DNA of 64,000 bases from Nakamurella silvestris (lineage in GTDB: Bacteria > Actinomycetota > Actinomycetes > Mycobacteriales > Nakamurellaceae), in NCBI GenBank assembly GCA_003576535.1, contig QXCQ01000245.1, forward strand, positions 29,091 to 93,090, given 5' to 3'. Positions 43,196 through 51,525 of this stretch are shown piece after piece. The notes beneath the pieces are model-generated. The model did no database searches, was not told where the DNA came from, and saw only the letters and a list, made by a program, of their open reading frames with translations. The position numbers and the translations under genes were made by a program. Each line of letters begins with the position of its first letter. Position 1 is the stretch's first letter.

Positions 43196-45991
43196 ATGAT
43201 CGGACGAGTTGAACAGATCCGCCGATTGGGCAGGGTCGGAACCGCCGAGCCTGAGTCTGCCCTGCTGGTCGTCGGGCCGTCCGGTATCGGCCGGACCACC
43301 ATCCTGCGCGAGTTGCACAGCACGGCGGCTCTGCCCACCGTGTTCATCACGGCCCGTCCCTCCGACCGGGAGATCGCCCTGTCCGGGCTGTCCATGCTCT
43401 TCCGCGGGCTTGGCGACACCCGCCTCAACGAGTACGTGGACCGGATAGACCCCGCCGAACACGCGACCATCGTCGTCACGAGCCTGGTCACTTTCGTCTG
43501 CGCCCTCGACCTGGCACCCGTCCTGCTCGTCGTCGACGACCTGGACACCCTTGATCTGGAGAGCCAACAGATCCTCGGTGGTCTCGCTGCACGGCTGTCG
43601 GGAACCGGGATGAGCCTGGTCGGCAGCATCTCGCCGGCCACCACCCGGTTCGCCGGGCTCCCGGTCCTCGTCCTGCCCCCGATCACCGTCGACGACGGGC
43701 TCGAACTCGCTGCCGGGACCATCGGTCCCTGGGTCGACCGCGCCACCGTCGAGATCATCTGCCGAGAGTCCGCCGGACTCCCGGGTGTGATCGCCGGGCA
43801 GCTCGCCGGACTGACCCCGCACCAGCTGACCGGACGGGCACCGTTGGTCTTCCCGCTGCGGTCCAGCGGGACCAGACGTGCGGTGAGTGTGGGGGACGGG
43901 CCGATGTCGGACCTGGTCCGTCGGCTTTCGGCGGCCCCGCTGACCTCCCTCACCTCCCTGGCGGCCGGGAGCGACACCTCGCGCCAGCGGGCCGACCTCG
44001 ACGAGCTGCTCAGTCGGGGGGTGGCCGCCACCAATGGTTCCTGCGCCTACCTGGTGGACCCAGGGCTGCGTTCGGCCGTCTACTGGGGGATGACCGCGGA
44101 CGAGCGGCTGGTCGTCCATCTCCTGGCCGCCGAGATGGAGGCCACCCGGCGGCCCGCCCTCGCCGTCTGGCACCGCAGCCACGCCGGGGCCGCCACCGTT
44201 CCCTCGGCCGCCCTGTTCGGTGCAGCCACCGAACTGATCAAGGAAGGACATGTGGCCGCCGCTGTCGAGCTGTGCGACCGCGGTCTGCTGAGTGTGGACG
44301 GCACCTTCCCGGTCGAACTCCTCATGTGTGTGGAAGCGCTCCTGCTGCACGGCGAATTCGCCCTGGTGAACCGCTATGCCTCCCAGCACCTGCACCGGTT
44401 CCCGACCGGGGCCCAGGCCCTGCGGTCGGTGGGGATGGTGCTCGCGGCCGAGGGCCTCACCTCCTCGCATCTGCGGCTGGACGACGCGGGTGTCTTCGTC
44501 GACCACCATGCCGAGGCCTACCCGGCCGAGGCCGCGTCGCTCCTGGCCCTGGCGTCGTTCCTCCTGGTGTCCCAGGCAGACATCCGTCAGGCACGGAGCT
44601 ACATCGACCGGGCGCGTTCCCTCGCCCCCGAGTCGGGTTCGCCCGATCTGATCTACTGGACCCGTCGTATCCTCGCGGCCAGTGACGGCGGGGAGGCGCC
44701 CGAACCTCCGCCCGACCTGCCCGCGGGCCGGCACTTCGCCGGGATGAAGCCGCCGCTGGTGCTCACGGCCGGGTGGGCGTTGAGCCTGGAGGAACAGCAT
44801 CAGGAGGCCCGCCACGCCTTCGACGAGGTGCTGGTCATGCTGCCTCGCGACGGCCGGGCGCAGGTGTGGCACGACATCGCCAGGCGGCTCGCGGCCGAGA
44901 ACGAGGTACGCGCCGGCGAGCTCGGTCGCGCCTGCCGGCTGATCGCGTCGGTGACGAGAACCGATGACGCCCATCGGTTCCGTGACAGCCTTCTCCGCGC
45001 CTGGCGAGCCCGGATGGTCTGGGACGGGTCCGAGCAGGACCATCTCGACGAGTGCGAGGACGTCCTGGCCGCACACCCGAACCCGGTCAATCGGGCCAGG
45101 TTGCTGGCCCAACAGGGGAGTTCGGCGCTGCTGCGTGACGACCCGGTCGAGGCCGTCGTGCATCTGCGTGCCGCCATCTCGGGCCCGACGCTGCCGCACA
45201 CCTTCCTGCGGTGTCTGCCCGACCTGATCGAGGGACACCTATGGGCGGGGGAAAGGGTGAAGGCCGTTGCGGCGATGCGTGAGTTCGAGGCACAGATGTC
45301 GCCCCGATCGCCGTGGACGCGATTGACCCTCGCCCGCTGCCGAGCGCTGCTGGCACCGGAGGAGACCGTGACCGCCGCTTTCGACAGTGCTCTTGCGGCT
45401 CCGGGTCTGGTCGGATCCCCGTACGAACACGCTCGTACCCTGGCCAGCTGCCTACGCTTCCTCGTCCGGTCCGGCCTGACGACGGAATCGACCGAGATTC
45501 GTCGACGTGCCCGAGATCTGTTCGACGACCAGGAACTTCCACTGTGGCCGGTGTTCGCCGAATCCGGGTCGCGTGACACCGACGGGCCGACCAGGCGGAC
45601 CGAGCTGCTGGCCGGGCTGACCGACAGTGAGCTGGCGGTGCTGCATCTCATGGTCAGGGGAACGCGGAATCGGGAGATCGCCAGTGCCCTGTTCCTGTCC
45701 CTGCGCACCGTCGAGGTACGGATCACCCAGATCTATCGCAAACTTCATGCCCGCTCCCGCAGCCACCTGTTGCAGATCCTCAAGGACGAGCGGATCGAAT
45801 CACATTTCGATGCAACAGGTCTGCGGGACGGATGGTCGAAGGACCTCGGTTCAGTGCGCATCCGGAACGGTGCCGCGGCGAGAGGGGCTGGTCCAGGTGC
45901 CGGTGGAACCGCCCAACAGGGCCTGCGGGAGGCGGCGCAGGCAGATCGCCGCATCCAGGATGCGTACCAGCGGGAAGGCCAGTCCGAATAG
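43196..45991 (+). CDS. Large ATP-binding LuxR-family regulator (LAL type)
   Basis: A 931-aa regulator. An N-terminal AAA/STAND ATPase shows Walker A GPSGIGRTT (27-35) and Walker B VLLVVDDLD (near 115). A long helical TPR-like middle follows, and a C-terminal LuxR HTH (about 803-861: LTDSELAVLHLMVRGTRNREIASALFLSLRTVEVRITQIYRKL). LAL proteins activate sugar or secondary-metabolite clusters after ligand and ATP binding. ATG 43196 was chosen for AAGGAG. The last 60 residues after the HTH are low-complexity and overlap, on the opposite strand, the end of the glycosyltransferase gene by 141 bp. Its location points to control of the polysaccharide locus (inference). Confidence 0.9.
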   Translation: MIGRVEQIRRLGRVGTAEPESALLVVGPSGIGRTTILRELHSTAALPTVFITARPSDREIALSGLSMLFRGLGDTRLNEYVDRIDPAEHATIVVTSLVTFVCALDLAPVLLVVDDLDTLDLESQQILGGLAARLSGTGMSLVGSISPATTRFAGLPVLVLPPITVDDGLELAAGTIGPWVDRATVEIICRESAGLPGVIAGQLAGLTPHQLTGRAPLVFPLRSSGTRRAVSVGDGPMSDLVRRLSAAPLTSLTSLAAGSDTSRQRADLDELLSRGVAATNGSCAYLVDPGLRSAVYWGMTADERLVVHLLAAEMEATRRPALAVWHRSHAGAATVPSAALFGAATELIKEGHVAAAVELCDRGLLSVDGTFPVELLMCVEALLLHGEFALVNRYASQHLHRFPTGAQALRSVGMVLAAEGLTSSHLRLDDAGVFVDHHAEAYPAEAASLLALASFLLVSQADIRQARSYIDRARSLAPESGSPDLIYWTRRILAASDGGEAPEPPPDLPAGRHFAGMKPPLVLTAGWALSLEEQHQEARHAFDEVLVMLPRDGRAQVWHDIARRLAAENEVRAGELGRACRLIASVTRTDDAHRFRDSLLRAWRARMVWDGSEQDHLDECEDVLAAHPNPVNRARLLAQQGSSALLRDDPVEAVVHLRAAISGPTLPHTFLRCLPDLIEGHLWAGERVKAVAAMREFEAQMSPRSPWTRLTLARCRALLAPEETVTAAFDSALAAPGLVGSPYEHARTLASCLRFLVRSGLTTESTEIRRRARDLFDDQELPLWPVFAESGSRDTDGPTRRTELLAGLTDSELAVLHLMVRGTRNREIASALFLSLRTVEVRITQIYRKLHARSRSHLLQILKDERIESHFDATGLRDGWSKDLGSVRIRNGAAARGAGPGAGGTAQQGLREAAQADRRIQDAYQREGQSE

Positions 45992-47137
45992 GAGAAAGGC
46001 CGGCCGTCGGGTGATGACCGCGGCGACGACCGTCAGCAGGTAGTCCGGGAGCAGCACCCCGATGAGCAGGACCTGCGGGGGAAGGGCCGAGGCGATCGCG
46101 GCGCTCACCCCGGAGGTGTCCGTGCCGCCGGCGGTGATGATCGTGGCGGCCACCGTGACGGCGAGCAGCGGGAGGAACACCACCAGCATGACCCCGCCCA
46201 GGACGAGCTCGAAGATGTACAGGCCGAGGGAGAACCAGAACGGACGAGCCCGCCAGCGGTGCCGGAGCACGGTCTGCCAGAACCCCAAGGACCAGCGGCC
46301 GACCTGACGCGCGTAGTCGTGCAGGGTGTCCGGGTCCTGGGTGTAGGCGACCGCCGCGTGGGGATGAAAGGCGATGCGGCCGAGCGACTTCGAATGTATC
46401 TCGAAGGTCATGTTGTAGTCCTCGATGGTGAAACCCGGTGCGGAGATGTCGATCTTGTCCAGCACCTGCGAGCGGTACATGCTCGCGAACCCCGGCACGA
46501 TGCTGACCACGTTGGCCCCCCTGGCGGCCTGACCGAACTTCACCAGGAACTGCACCACGACGTAGACGCGTTCCCGGTAGTTGACCAGAAGCCGGCCGAT
46601 CAGCGTCGTGGGGCGCGGATCGGCGATGGTTGCGGCGCGACCGGCGACCGCCACCACCTCGGGATCGGTGAAGTAGGGCAGACCGGTCGCCAGGTAGTCG
46701 GGGGACAGGACGGTGTCCGCATCGAGCAGGACCACCACGTCGAACCGGTCGACCAGACAGAAGTGTTCGACGGCGGCGACGATCGCCCCGGCCTTCCCCC
46801 GGTTCGGGCTGAGCTCGAGCACGTTCGCGCCGAAGCGACGGGCGATGTCGGCGGTGTCGTCGGTGGAACCGTCCGAGGCGACGAAGATCTGGTCCGGACG
46901 GACATGTACCGCCGCCGAGGTCAGCGTCTGCATGATCACGAGCTGCTCGTTGTGGGCGGCGACGATCACAGCCACGTGACGTGGCTCGATCGGCGGGGCC
47001 GGGGCCCTGTCTATGCCGCGGCCGCGGGTGCTGAGTGCATGGACCATCCGGCCGACGCCGACGGCCGACCACAGCAGCGTGTTCACACCGACCAGCAGGA
47101 CCACCAGACCAGCGGTTGCCACGACGGACCAGTTCAT
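45851..47137 (-). CDS. Processive family 2 glycosyltransferase (polysaccharide synthase)
   Basis: A 428-aa membrane synthase. One N-terminal membrane segment (about 5-27), a cytosolic GT-A domain with VAVIVAAHNE, ASDGSTDDT, the DxD motif LLDADTV, the acceptor-type EDYNMTFE and the processive Q-x-x-R-W motif (QVGRW), followed by three or four C-terminal membrane segments. This arrangement is that of NAG, hyaluronan or cellulose-type synthases (IcaA/PgaC-like) that polymerise and export one chain. AAGGAGG precedes ATG 47137. Divergent from an operon that makes nucleotide sugars, so it is the likely polymerase of the locus. The C-terminal 47 codons overlap the LuxR gene tail to tail. Confidence 0.92.
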   Translation of the reverse strand: MNWSVVATAGLVVLLVGVNTLLWSAVGVGRMVHALSTRGRGIDRAPAPPIEPRHVAVIVAAHNEQLVIMQTLTSAAVHVRPDQIFVASDGSTDDTADIARRFGANVLELSPNRGKAGAIVAAVEHFCLVDRFDVVVLLDADTVLSPDYLATGLPYFTDPEVVAVAGRAATIADPRPTTLIGRLLVNYRERVYVVVQFLVKFGQAARGANVVSIVPGFASMYRSQVLDKIDISAPGFTIEDYNMTFEIHSKSLGRIAFHPHAAVAYTQDPDTLHDYARQVGRWSLGFWQTVLRHRWRARPFWFSLGLYIFELVLGGVMLVVFLPLLAVTVAATIITAGGTDTSGVSAAIASALPPQVLLIGVLLPDYLLTVVAAVITRRPAFLLFGLAFPLVRILDAAICLRRLPQALLGGSTGTWTSPSRRGTVPDAH

Positions 47138-47347
47138 TGCGCCGAGCCTCCTTGCGCTCGCCGCCACGGTAACCCGGATGCCTGCCACCGCAGAGGTCTG
47201 CGGCCCGCAGGCTTGTGCGGTGTGCGGGGAGAAAAACCGCACATCGACACCGCATTCCCGCATTCGAGGCGGTGAAGGCTTCCGTTTCCATTCGGATCGA
47301 ACCACTGTGCACAGGTCAGGTCGATCCGCCGAGGAAGGAACCACGAG
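47138..47347. promoter_or_regulatory. Divergent promoter region of the polysaccharide locus
   Basis: The 210 bp between the synthase and the sugar-dehydrogenase operon hold a perfect palindrome CTGCGG-C-CCGCAG (47198-47210). Then come a tandem TGTGCGG TGTGCGG (47214-47227) and CCGCACA (47237-47243), which pairs with the second copy across a 9-base loop. These are good candidates for a regulator that controls both arms. Confidence 0.55.
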
Positions 47348-48655
47348 ATGACCATGTTGAGTCACACACTTCGTGAGGAGCAGGATGCCGAGCCGACCGG
47401 AGGGTTCGCCTTCGACGTCGGGGTGATCGGCCTCGGCTACGTGGGGCTTCCGACGGCGATCGCCTACAGCACGGCGGGGAGCAAGGTCCTCGGGCTCGAT
47501 GTGAACCAGGCGCGCCTGCGGACCATCCGTTCCGGCGGGGCGGACCTGCTCGTCCGTGATCAGGACCGGTTGACCCGGAGCCTGGAATCCACACACCTGA
47601 CGCTGGACGACGATCCCGAACGGATGAGCGACTGCGCCGCGGTGATCGTCTGTGTGCCCACCCCGGTCGACGACTACCTCACCCCTGACCTGCATCTGTT
47701 GCACGCCGCCTGCGCCGCCGTCGTCCGTCAGGCGGTGGCCGGCCAGACCATCCTGCTGACCTCGACCACCTACGTGGGATGCACCCACGATCTGCTGGTC
47801 GCTCCGCTCCAGGCACGCGGTTTCGTCGTGGGCCGAGATCTGTTCGTCGCCTTCAGCGCCGAACGGATCGACCCCGGCAACACCGACTTCGAGCAGGAGT
47901 TCGTCCCCAGGGTCGTGGGCGGGGCGACACCGCAGTGCGAGGAGATGGCCGGCCGGCTGCTGCATCGGTATGCGACCAACGTGCACCGCGTGGGATCCTT
48001 GGGCGCCGCCGAGATGACCAAACTGCTGGAGAACACCTTCCGGGCGGTCAACATCGCCCTGGCCAACGAGTTCGCCGACATCTGCGGCCATCTGAACATC
48101 GACGTCAACGACGTCATCGATGCCGCGGCGACGAAACCGTACGGTTTCATGCCCTTCCGGCCCGGACCCGGTGTCGGCGGACACTGCATACCGTGCGATC
48201 CGCACTACCTGTTGTGGCAGCTGAAGCGCCAGCGGGTGTCGGCACCACTCATCGAGCAGTCGATGGTCGAGATCTCCCAACGACCCGGGCGGATCGTCGA
48301 CCAGGTCCGACAGTCCTTGTCCGAACGGGGTTCCGCCCTGGCCGGTGCCCGGGTGCTCGTCATCGGGATCGCCTACAAGCCGGATGTCGCGGACCTGCGG
48401 GAGTCCCCGGCGTTGGAGATCCTCTCCCGGTTGGAGGCCGACGGGGCCGCCGTGGGATACCTGGACCACAACTTCCCGACCGTCACCCTGCAGTCCGGTT
48501 CGGTCCTGACCGGCATCGTCCGACCGGATGTGTTCTGCGCCGACCTGATCCTGATCCACACCCGCCACAGCGGGACCGATCTGAGCTGGATCTCCGCCGA
48601 TCAACTGCTTCTGGACACCCGCAACCCCGCCGTCCATCGGTGGGCCGCCGCATGA
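47348..48655 (+). CDS. UDP-sugar 6-dehydrogenase (UDP-GlcNAc/ManNAc type)
   Basis: A 435-aa NAD-dependent enzyme that oxidises C6 of a UDP-hexose to the uronic acid in two steps. Rossmann motif VGVIGLGYVGLP (24-35), VCVPTPVDD, the central helix LLENTFRAVNIALANEFADIC, and the catalytic Cys280 in GVGGHCIPCDPHYL are seen. The GGHCIP-x-DP-x-YL form is that of UDP-N-acetylhexosamine dehydrogenases (WecC/WbpA/TviB-like) rather than simple UDP-glucose dehydrogenase, but the exact substrate is inferred. It is the first gene of the operon and overlaps the epimerase by ATGA. Confidence 0.9.
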   Translation: MTMLSHTLREEQDAEPTGGFAFDVGVIGLGYVGLPTAIAYSTAGSKVLGLDVNQARLRTIRSGGADLLVRDQDRLTRSLESTHLTLDDDPERMSDCAAVIVCVPTPVDDYLTPDLHLLHAACAAVVRQAVAGQTILLTSTTYVGCTHDLLVAPLQARGFVVGRDLFVAFSAERIDPGNTDFEQEFVPRVVGGATPQCEEMAGRLLHRYATNVHRVGSLGAAEMTKLLENTFRAVNIALANEFADICGHLNIDVNDVIDAAATKPYGFMPFRPGPGVGGHCIPCDPHYLLWQLKRQRVSAPLIEQSMVEISQRPGRIVDQVRQSLSERGSALAGARVLVIGIAYKPDVADLRESPALEILSRLEADGAAVGYLDHNFPTVTLQSGSVLTGIVRPDVFCADLILIHTRHSGTDLSWISADQLLLDTRNPAVHRWAAA

Positions 48656-49683
48656 GATCGCTGGTCACAGGAGGCGCGGGGTTCATCGGCAGCCACCTGG
48701 TGGAGCACCTGCTGGACGTCGGTGACTCGGTGGTGGTGCTCGACGATCTGAGCACCGGCAGCATGAACAATCTCGCGAAGGTGGCCGATCACCCGGGTCT
48801 GGAGGTCGTGGTCGGTACCATCCTCGATCCGGTGATCGTCCGGAACGTCGTCCTCGACGTCGACCGGGTCTTCCATCTCGCGGCGGCCGTCGGGGTCAAA
48901 CTGGTGGTCGAACAACCGCTCTCGTGTCTGCGGACCAACATTCACGGTACCGAGAACATCCTGATGGTCTGCCACGAGACCGGGACGACCTTGTTGCTCG
49001 CCTCGACCAGCGAGATCTACGGCAAGAACGAATCGGACGGTCTCACCGAGGAGTCGGACCGGATCCTGGGATCGGCCCTGAAATCCCGCTGGAGTTACGC
49101 GGCGGCGAAGGGTATCGACGAGGCCTTCGCCCGCGCGTACTGGGAGGAATACGGCCTGCAGGTGTCGATCGTACGGCTGTTCAACACCGTGGGTCCGCGC
49201 CAGAAGGGGCGCTACGGCATGGTGGTGCCCAACCTGGTCGGGCAGGCGATCCGGGGTGAGTCGTTGACCGTCTTCGGCGACGGACGGCAGACCCGGTGCT
49301 TCTCGGCCGTCGAGGACATCGTGCCGGCCCTGGTGGCCATCGCCGAATCCCCCGAGGCCTACGGGCAGGCCTACAACCTCGGGGGATCGACCGAGATATC
49401 GATCCTCGACCTGGCCGAGACCGTGCTCGAGGTGGTCGACAGTGCCAGCGATGTCGTCCTGGTGCCCTACGCCAACGCCTACGGTCCGGGGTACGAGGAC
49501 ATGCGCCGCCGGGTGCCGGACAACTCGAAGGCCAAGGCGCTGATCGGCTTCGTACCGCGGACGGGCATCGAAGCCATCGTGCGCGGGGTGGCCGGCAGTA
49601 TGCGGGAATCGGTGGCCGGCGAGGACTGGCAGATGGCCCAGGCGAGGCCGGCCCGGAACGGCCTGCCGGGGACGGAACACTGA
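48652..49683 (+). CDS. NAD-dependent nucleotide-sugar epimerase/dehydratase (extended SDR)
   Basis: A 343-aa extended SDR. NAD motif TGGAGFIGSH (7-16), DDLSTGS, HLAAAVGV, active-site region ASTSEIYGK and the catalytic Tyr-x3-Lys in SYAAAKGI. It resembles GalE/WbpP and UDP-glucuronate decarboxylase-type proteins; a 4-epimerase of a UDP-hexosamine or uronate is plausible. The start ATG overlaps the dehydrogenase stop, and the end overlaps glmS as TGATG, so all three are translated together. Confidence 0.88.
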   Translation: MRSLVTGGAGFIGSHLVEHLLDVGDSVVVLDDLSTGSMNNLAKVADHPGLEVVVGTILDPVIVRNVVLDVDRVFHLAAAVGVKLVVEQPLSCLRTNIHGTENILMVCHETGTTLLLASTSEIYGKNESDGLTEESDRILGSALKSRWSYAAAKGIDEAFARAYWEEYGLQVSIVRLFNTVGPRQKGRYGMVVPNLVGQAIRGESLTVFGDGRQTRCFSAVEDIVPALVAIAESPEAYGQAYNLGGSTEISILDLAETVLEVVDSASDVVLVPYANAYGPGYEDMRRRVPDNSKAKALIGFVPRTGIEAIVRGVAGSMRESVAGEDWQMAQARPARNGLPGTEH

Positions 49684-51491
49684 TGTGCGGGATCGTGGCG
49701 TGTGTCGCGCCTGCGGATGCCGCGTCCTTCCTGACCACCGGCCTGCGGTCGCTGGAATACCGCGGTTACGACTCGGTGGGGGTGGCGATTGCGACCACCA
49801 CCGGTGAGCGGGCGCACTTCCGGACGACCGACCGGGTGGATCAGTTGGTCACCCTCATCGACGGATGGTCGGGGCCGCCGCTCTCCGGCTCCGGGATCGG
49901 CCATACCCGCTGGGCCACCCACGGTGTGGTCAACGAATCGAATGCGCATCCGCACCACGACTGCACCGGAGGCATCACCGTGGTGCACAACGGGATCATC
50001 GAGAATGCGGTTCAACTGCGCCGAGCGCTGGAGTCGGCCGGCCACGTGTTCTCCTCGGAGGTGGACAGCGAGATCGTCTGCCACCTGATCGAGGACCAGA
50101 TGGGCAGGGGCCTCGACTTCGCCGACGCCTTGCCGAAGGCCGCCAGGAAGCTGCACGGGAACGGGGCCTTCGCGGCGATGGAGTACACCAGCGGACGGGT
50201 GGTCGCGACCACCACCGGCGCACCCCTGGTCGTCGCGACCACCGACCACGGCACCTTCCTCGCCAGCGATGCCGTCGCCTTCGCGCCGTGGGTCGATTCC
50301 TTCCAGCCGCTGGAGAAGGGGGACCTGGTCGAACTGGCCCCACGACCCGTCTGGAAGCACCAGGGGCGGGCCATGGTGGTGCCGCGCGAGGTGTTGCCCC
50401 GGCTGCGACGGCGGCAGGAGCTGTCCGTCGGCGGCCACCGGGATTTCATGTCCAAGGAGATCGCCGAGCAACCGGAGATGGCCGCGCGGATCGTCGATGT
50501 CCTGGCGGATGCGGCGGTCTCGGGCTCCCTCTGGCGGGACCTGGGTCTGGCGGCCTTCAAGCGTGTCGCCGTCATCGGATGTGGCACCTCCCTCAACGCC
50601 GGCGCGGTGATCGGTTCGGCCTACCGCCGGATCGGCAGGGTGCCGGCGACGACGATCGTCGCGAGCGAGGCCCCCGAGGTCCTGCTGGAGGAGGGCACCC
50701 TGCTGCTGGCGATCAGCCAGTCCGGTGAGACCGCTGATGTGTTGTCCGCCCTCGACGAACCCGGCCTGTCCGGCCACCCGGTCCTGGCTCTCACCAACAA
50801 CATCCACTCCAGTCTGGGGCGTAGGGCGGATGCCGTCCTCGACTGCGGCGCCGGGGTGGAGATCGGAGTGGCCGCGACCAAAACCTTTGTGGCCCAGGTA
50901 CTTGCCGGGGTGGCGGTGGTGGTGTCCTCGCTGGTGGCCGACGGTCGACTGGAGGCGGATGCGGCAGCCGGGCTGGTGGACGAACTGCGACGCCTGCCGG
51001 ACCGGCTCGCCGGTGCGCTGTCGGTGTCCCGGAAAGTGGTCCCCGAGCTTGTCCCGGGGCTGGTCGGCGCCACCGGGTTCCTCTACCTCGGGCGTGGCCC
51101 CGGGGTTCCCTATGCGGCTGAGGGCGCCTTGAAACTCAAGGAACTCACCTACCGCTGGGCGGAGCACTACCCGGCAGGGGAACTCAAACACGGCCCGCTG
51201 GCCCTGGTGGAACCGGGTACGCCGGTGGTGGTGGTCGATTCGAACGACCGCCGGCTCGTCGGCAACATGGCCGAGGTGGCCGCGCGTGGCGGACATGTCA
51301 TCCACATCGGCGGTGCCGGCAGCACCCTCCCGGTGTTCGCGTCCGGGGGCGCGTCAGGGTGGACCTCCGAGCTGTGCGGACCACTCGAGAGCATCATCCC
51401 GCAGCAGGTCCTGGCTCGCGAGCTGGCGCTGGGGTTGCGCCGGAACGTCGACATGCCACGCAATCTGGCCAAATCGGTCACGGTTGCCTGA
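49683..51491 (+). CDS. glmS: Glutamine--fructose-6-phosphate aminotransferase (isomerising), locus-specific copy
   Basis: A 602-aa GlmS that makes glucosamine-6-phosphate, the entry to UDP-GlcNAc. Class II glutaminase domain with nucleophile Cys2 (MCGIVACV), RGYDSVG and HTRWATHG; then two SIS sugar-isomerase domains (about 285-420 and 455-590) with CGTSLNAG, SQSGETAD and the C-terminal PRNLAKSVTVA. Because it sits within the nucleotide-sugar operon with coupled starts, it is probably a pathway isozyme boosting amino-sugar supply, and a housekeeping glmS is expected elsewhere (inference). Confidence 0.94.
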   Translation: MCGIVACVAPADAASFLTTGLRSLEYRGYDSVGVAIATTTGERAHFRTTDRVDQLVTLIDGWSGPPLSGSGIGHTRWATHGVVNESNAHPHHDCTGGITVVHNGIIENAVQLRRALESAGHVFSSEVDSEIVCHLIEDQMGRGLDFADALPKAARKLHGNGAFAAMEYTSGRVVATTTGAPLVVATTDHGTFLASDAVAFAPWVDSFQPLEKGDLVELAPRPVWKHQGRAMVVPREVLPRLRRRQELSVGGHRDFMSKEIAEQPEMAARIVDVLADAAVSGSLWRDLGLAAFKRVAVIGCGTSLNAGAVIGSAYRRIGRVPATTIVASEAPEVLLEEGTLLLAISQSGETADVLSALDEPGLSGHPVLALTNNIHSSLGRRADAVLDCGAGVEIGVAATKTFVAQVLAGVAVVVSSLVADGRLEADAAAGLVDELRRLPDRLAGALSVSRKVVPELVPGLVGATGFLYLGRGPGVPYAAEGALKLKELTYRWAEHYPAGELKHGPLALVEPGTPVVVVDSNDRRLVGNMAEVAARGGHVIHIGGAGSTLPVFASGGASGWTSELCGPLESIIPQQVLARELALGLRRNVDMPRNLAKSVTVA

Positions 51492-51525
51492 TCACCCGCC
51501 CCATCGATCACCCAAGGAGCCCGCC

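Noticed and set aside
43031..45238. A 735-aa minus-strand open frame
   Set aside because: Antisense to the LuxR regulator with Walker A and HTH motifs; no protein-like features.
47138..48637. N-terminal extension of the GT2 frame on the minus strand
   Set aside because: It runs through the dehydrogenase gene in antisense; the true GT2 start is ATG 47137 with AAGGAGG.
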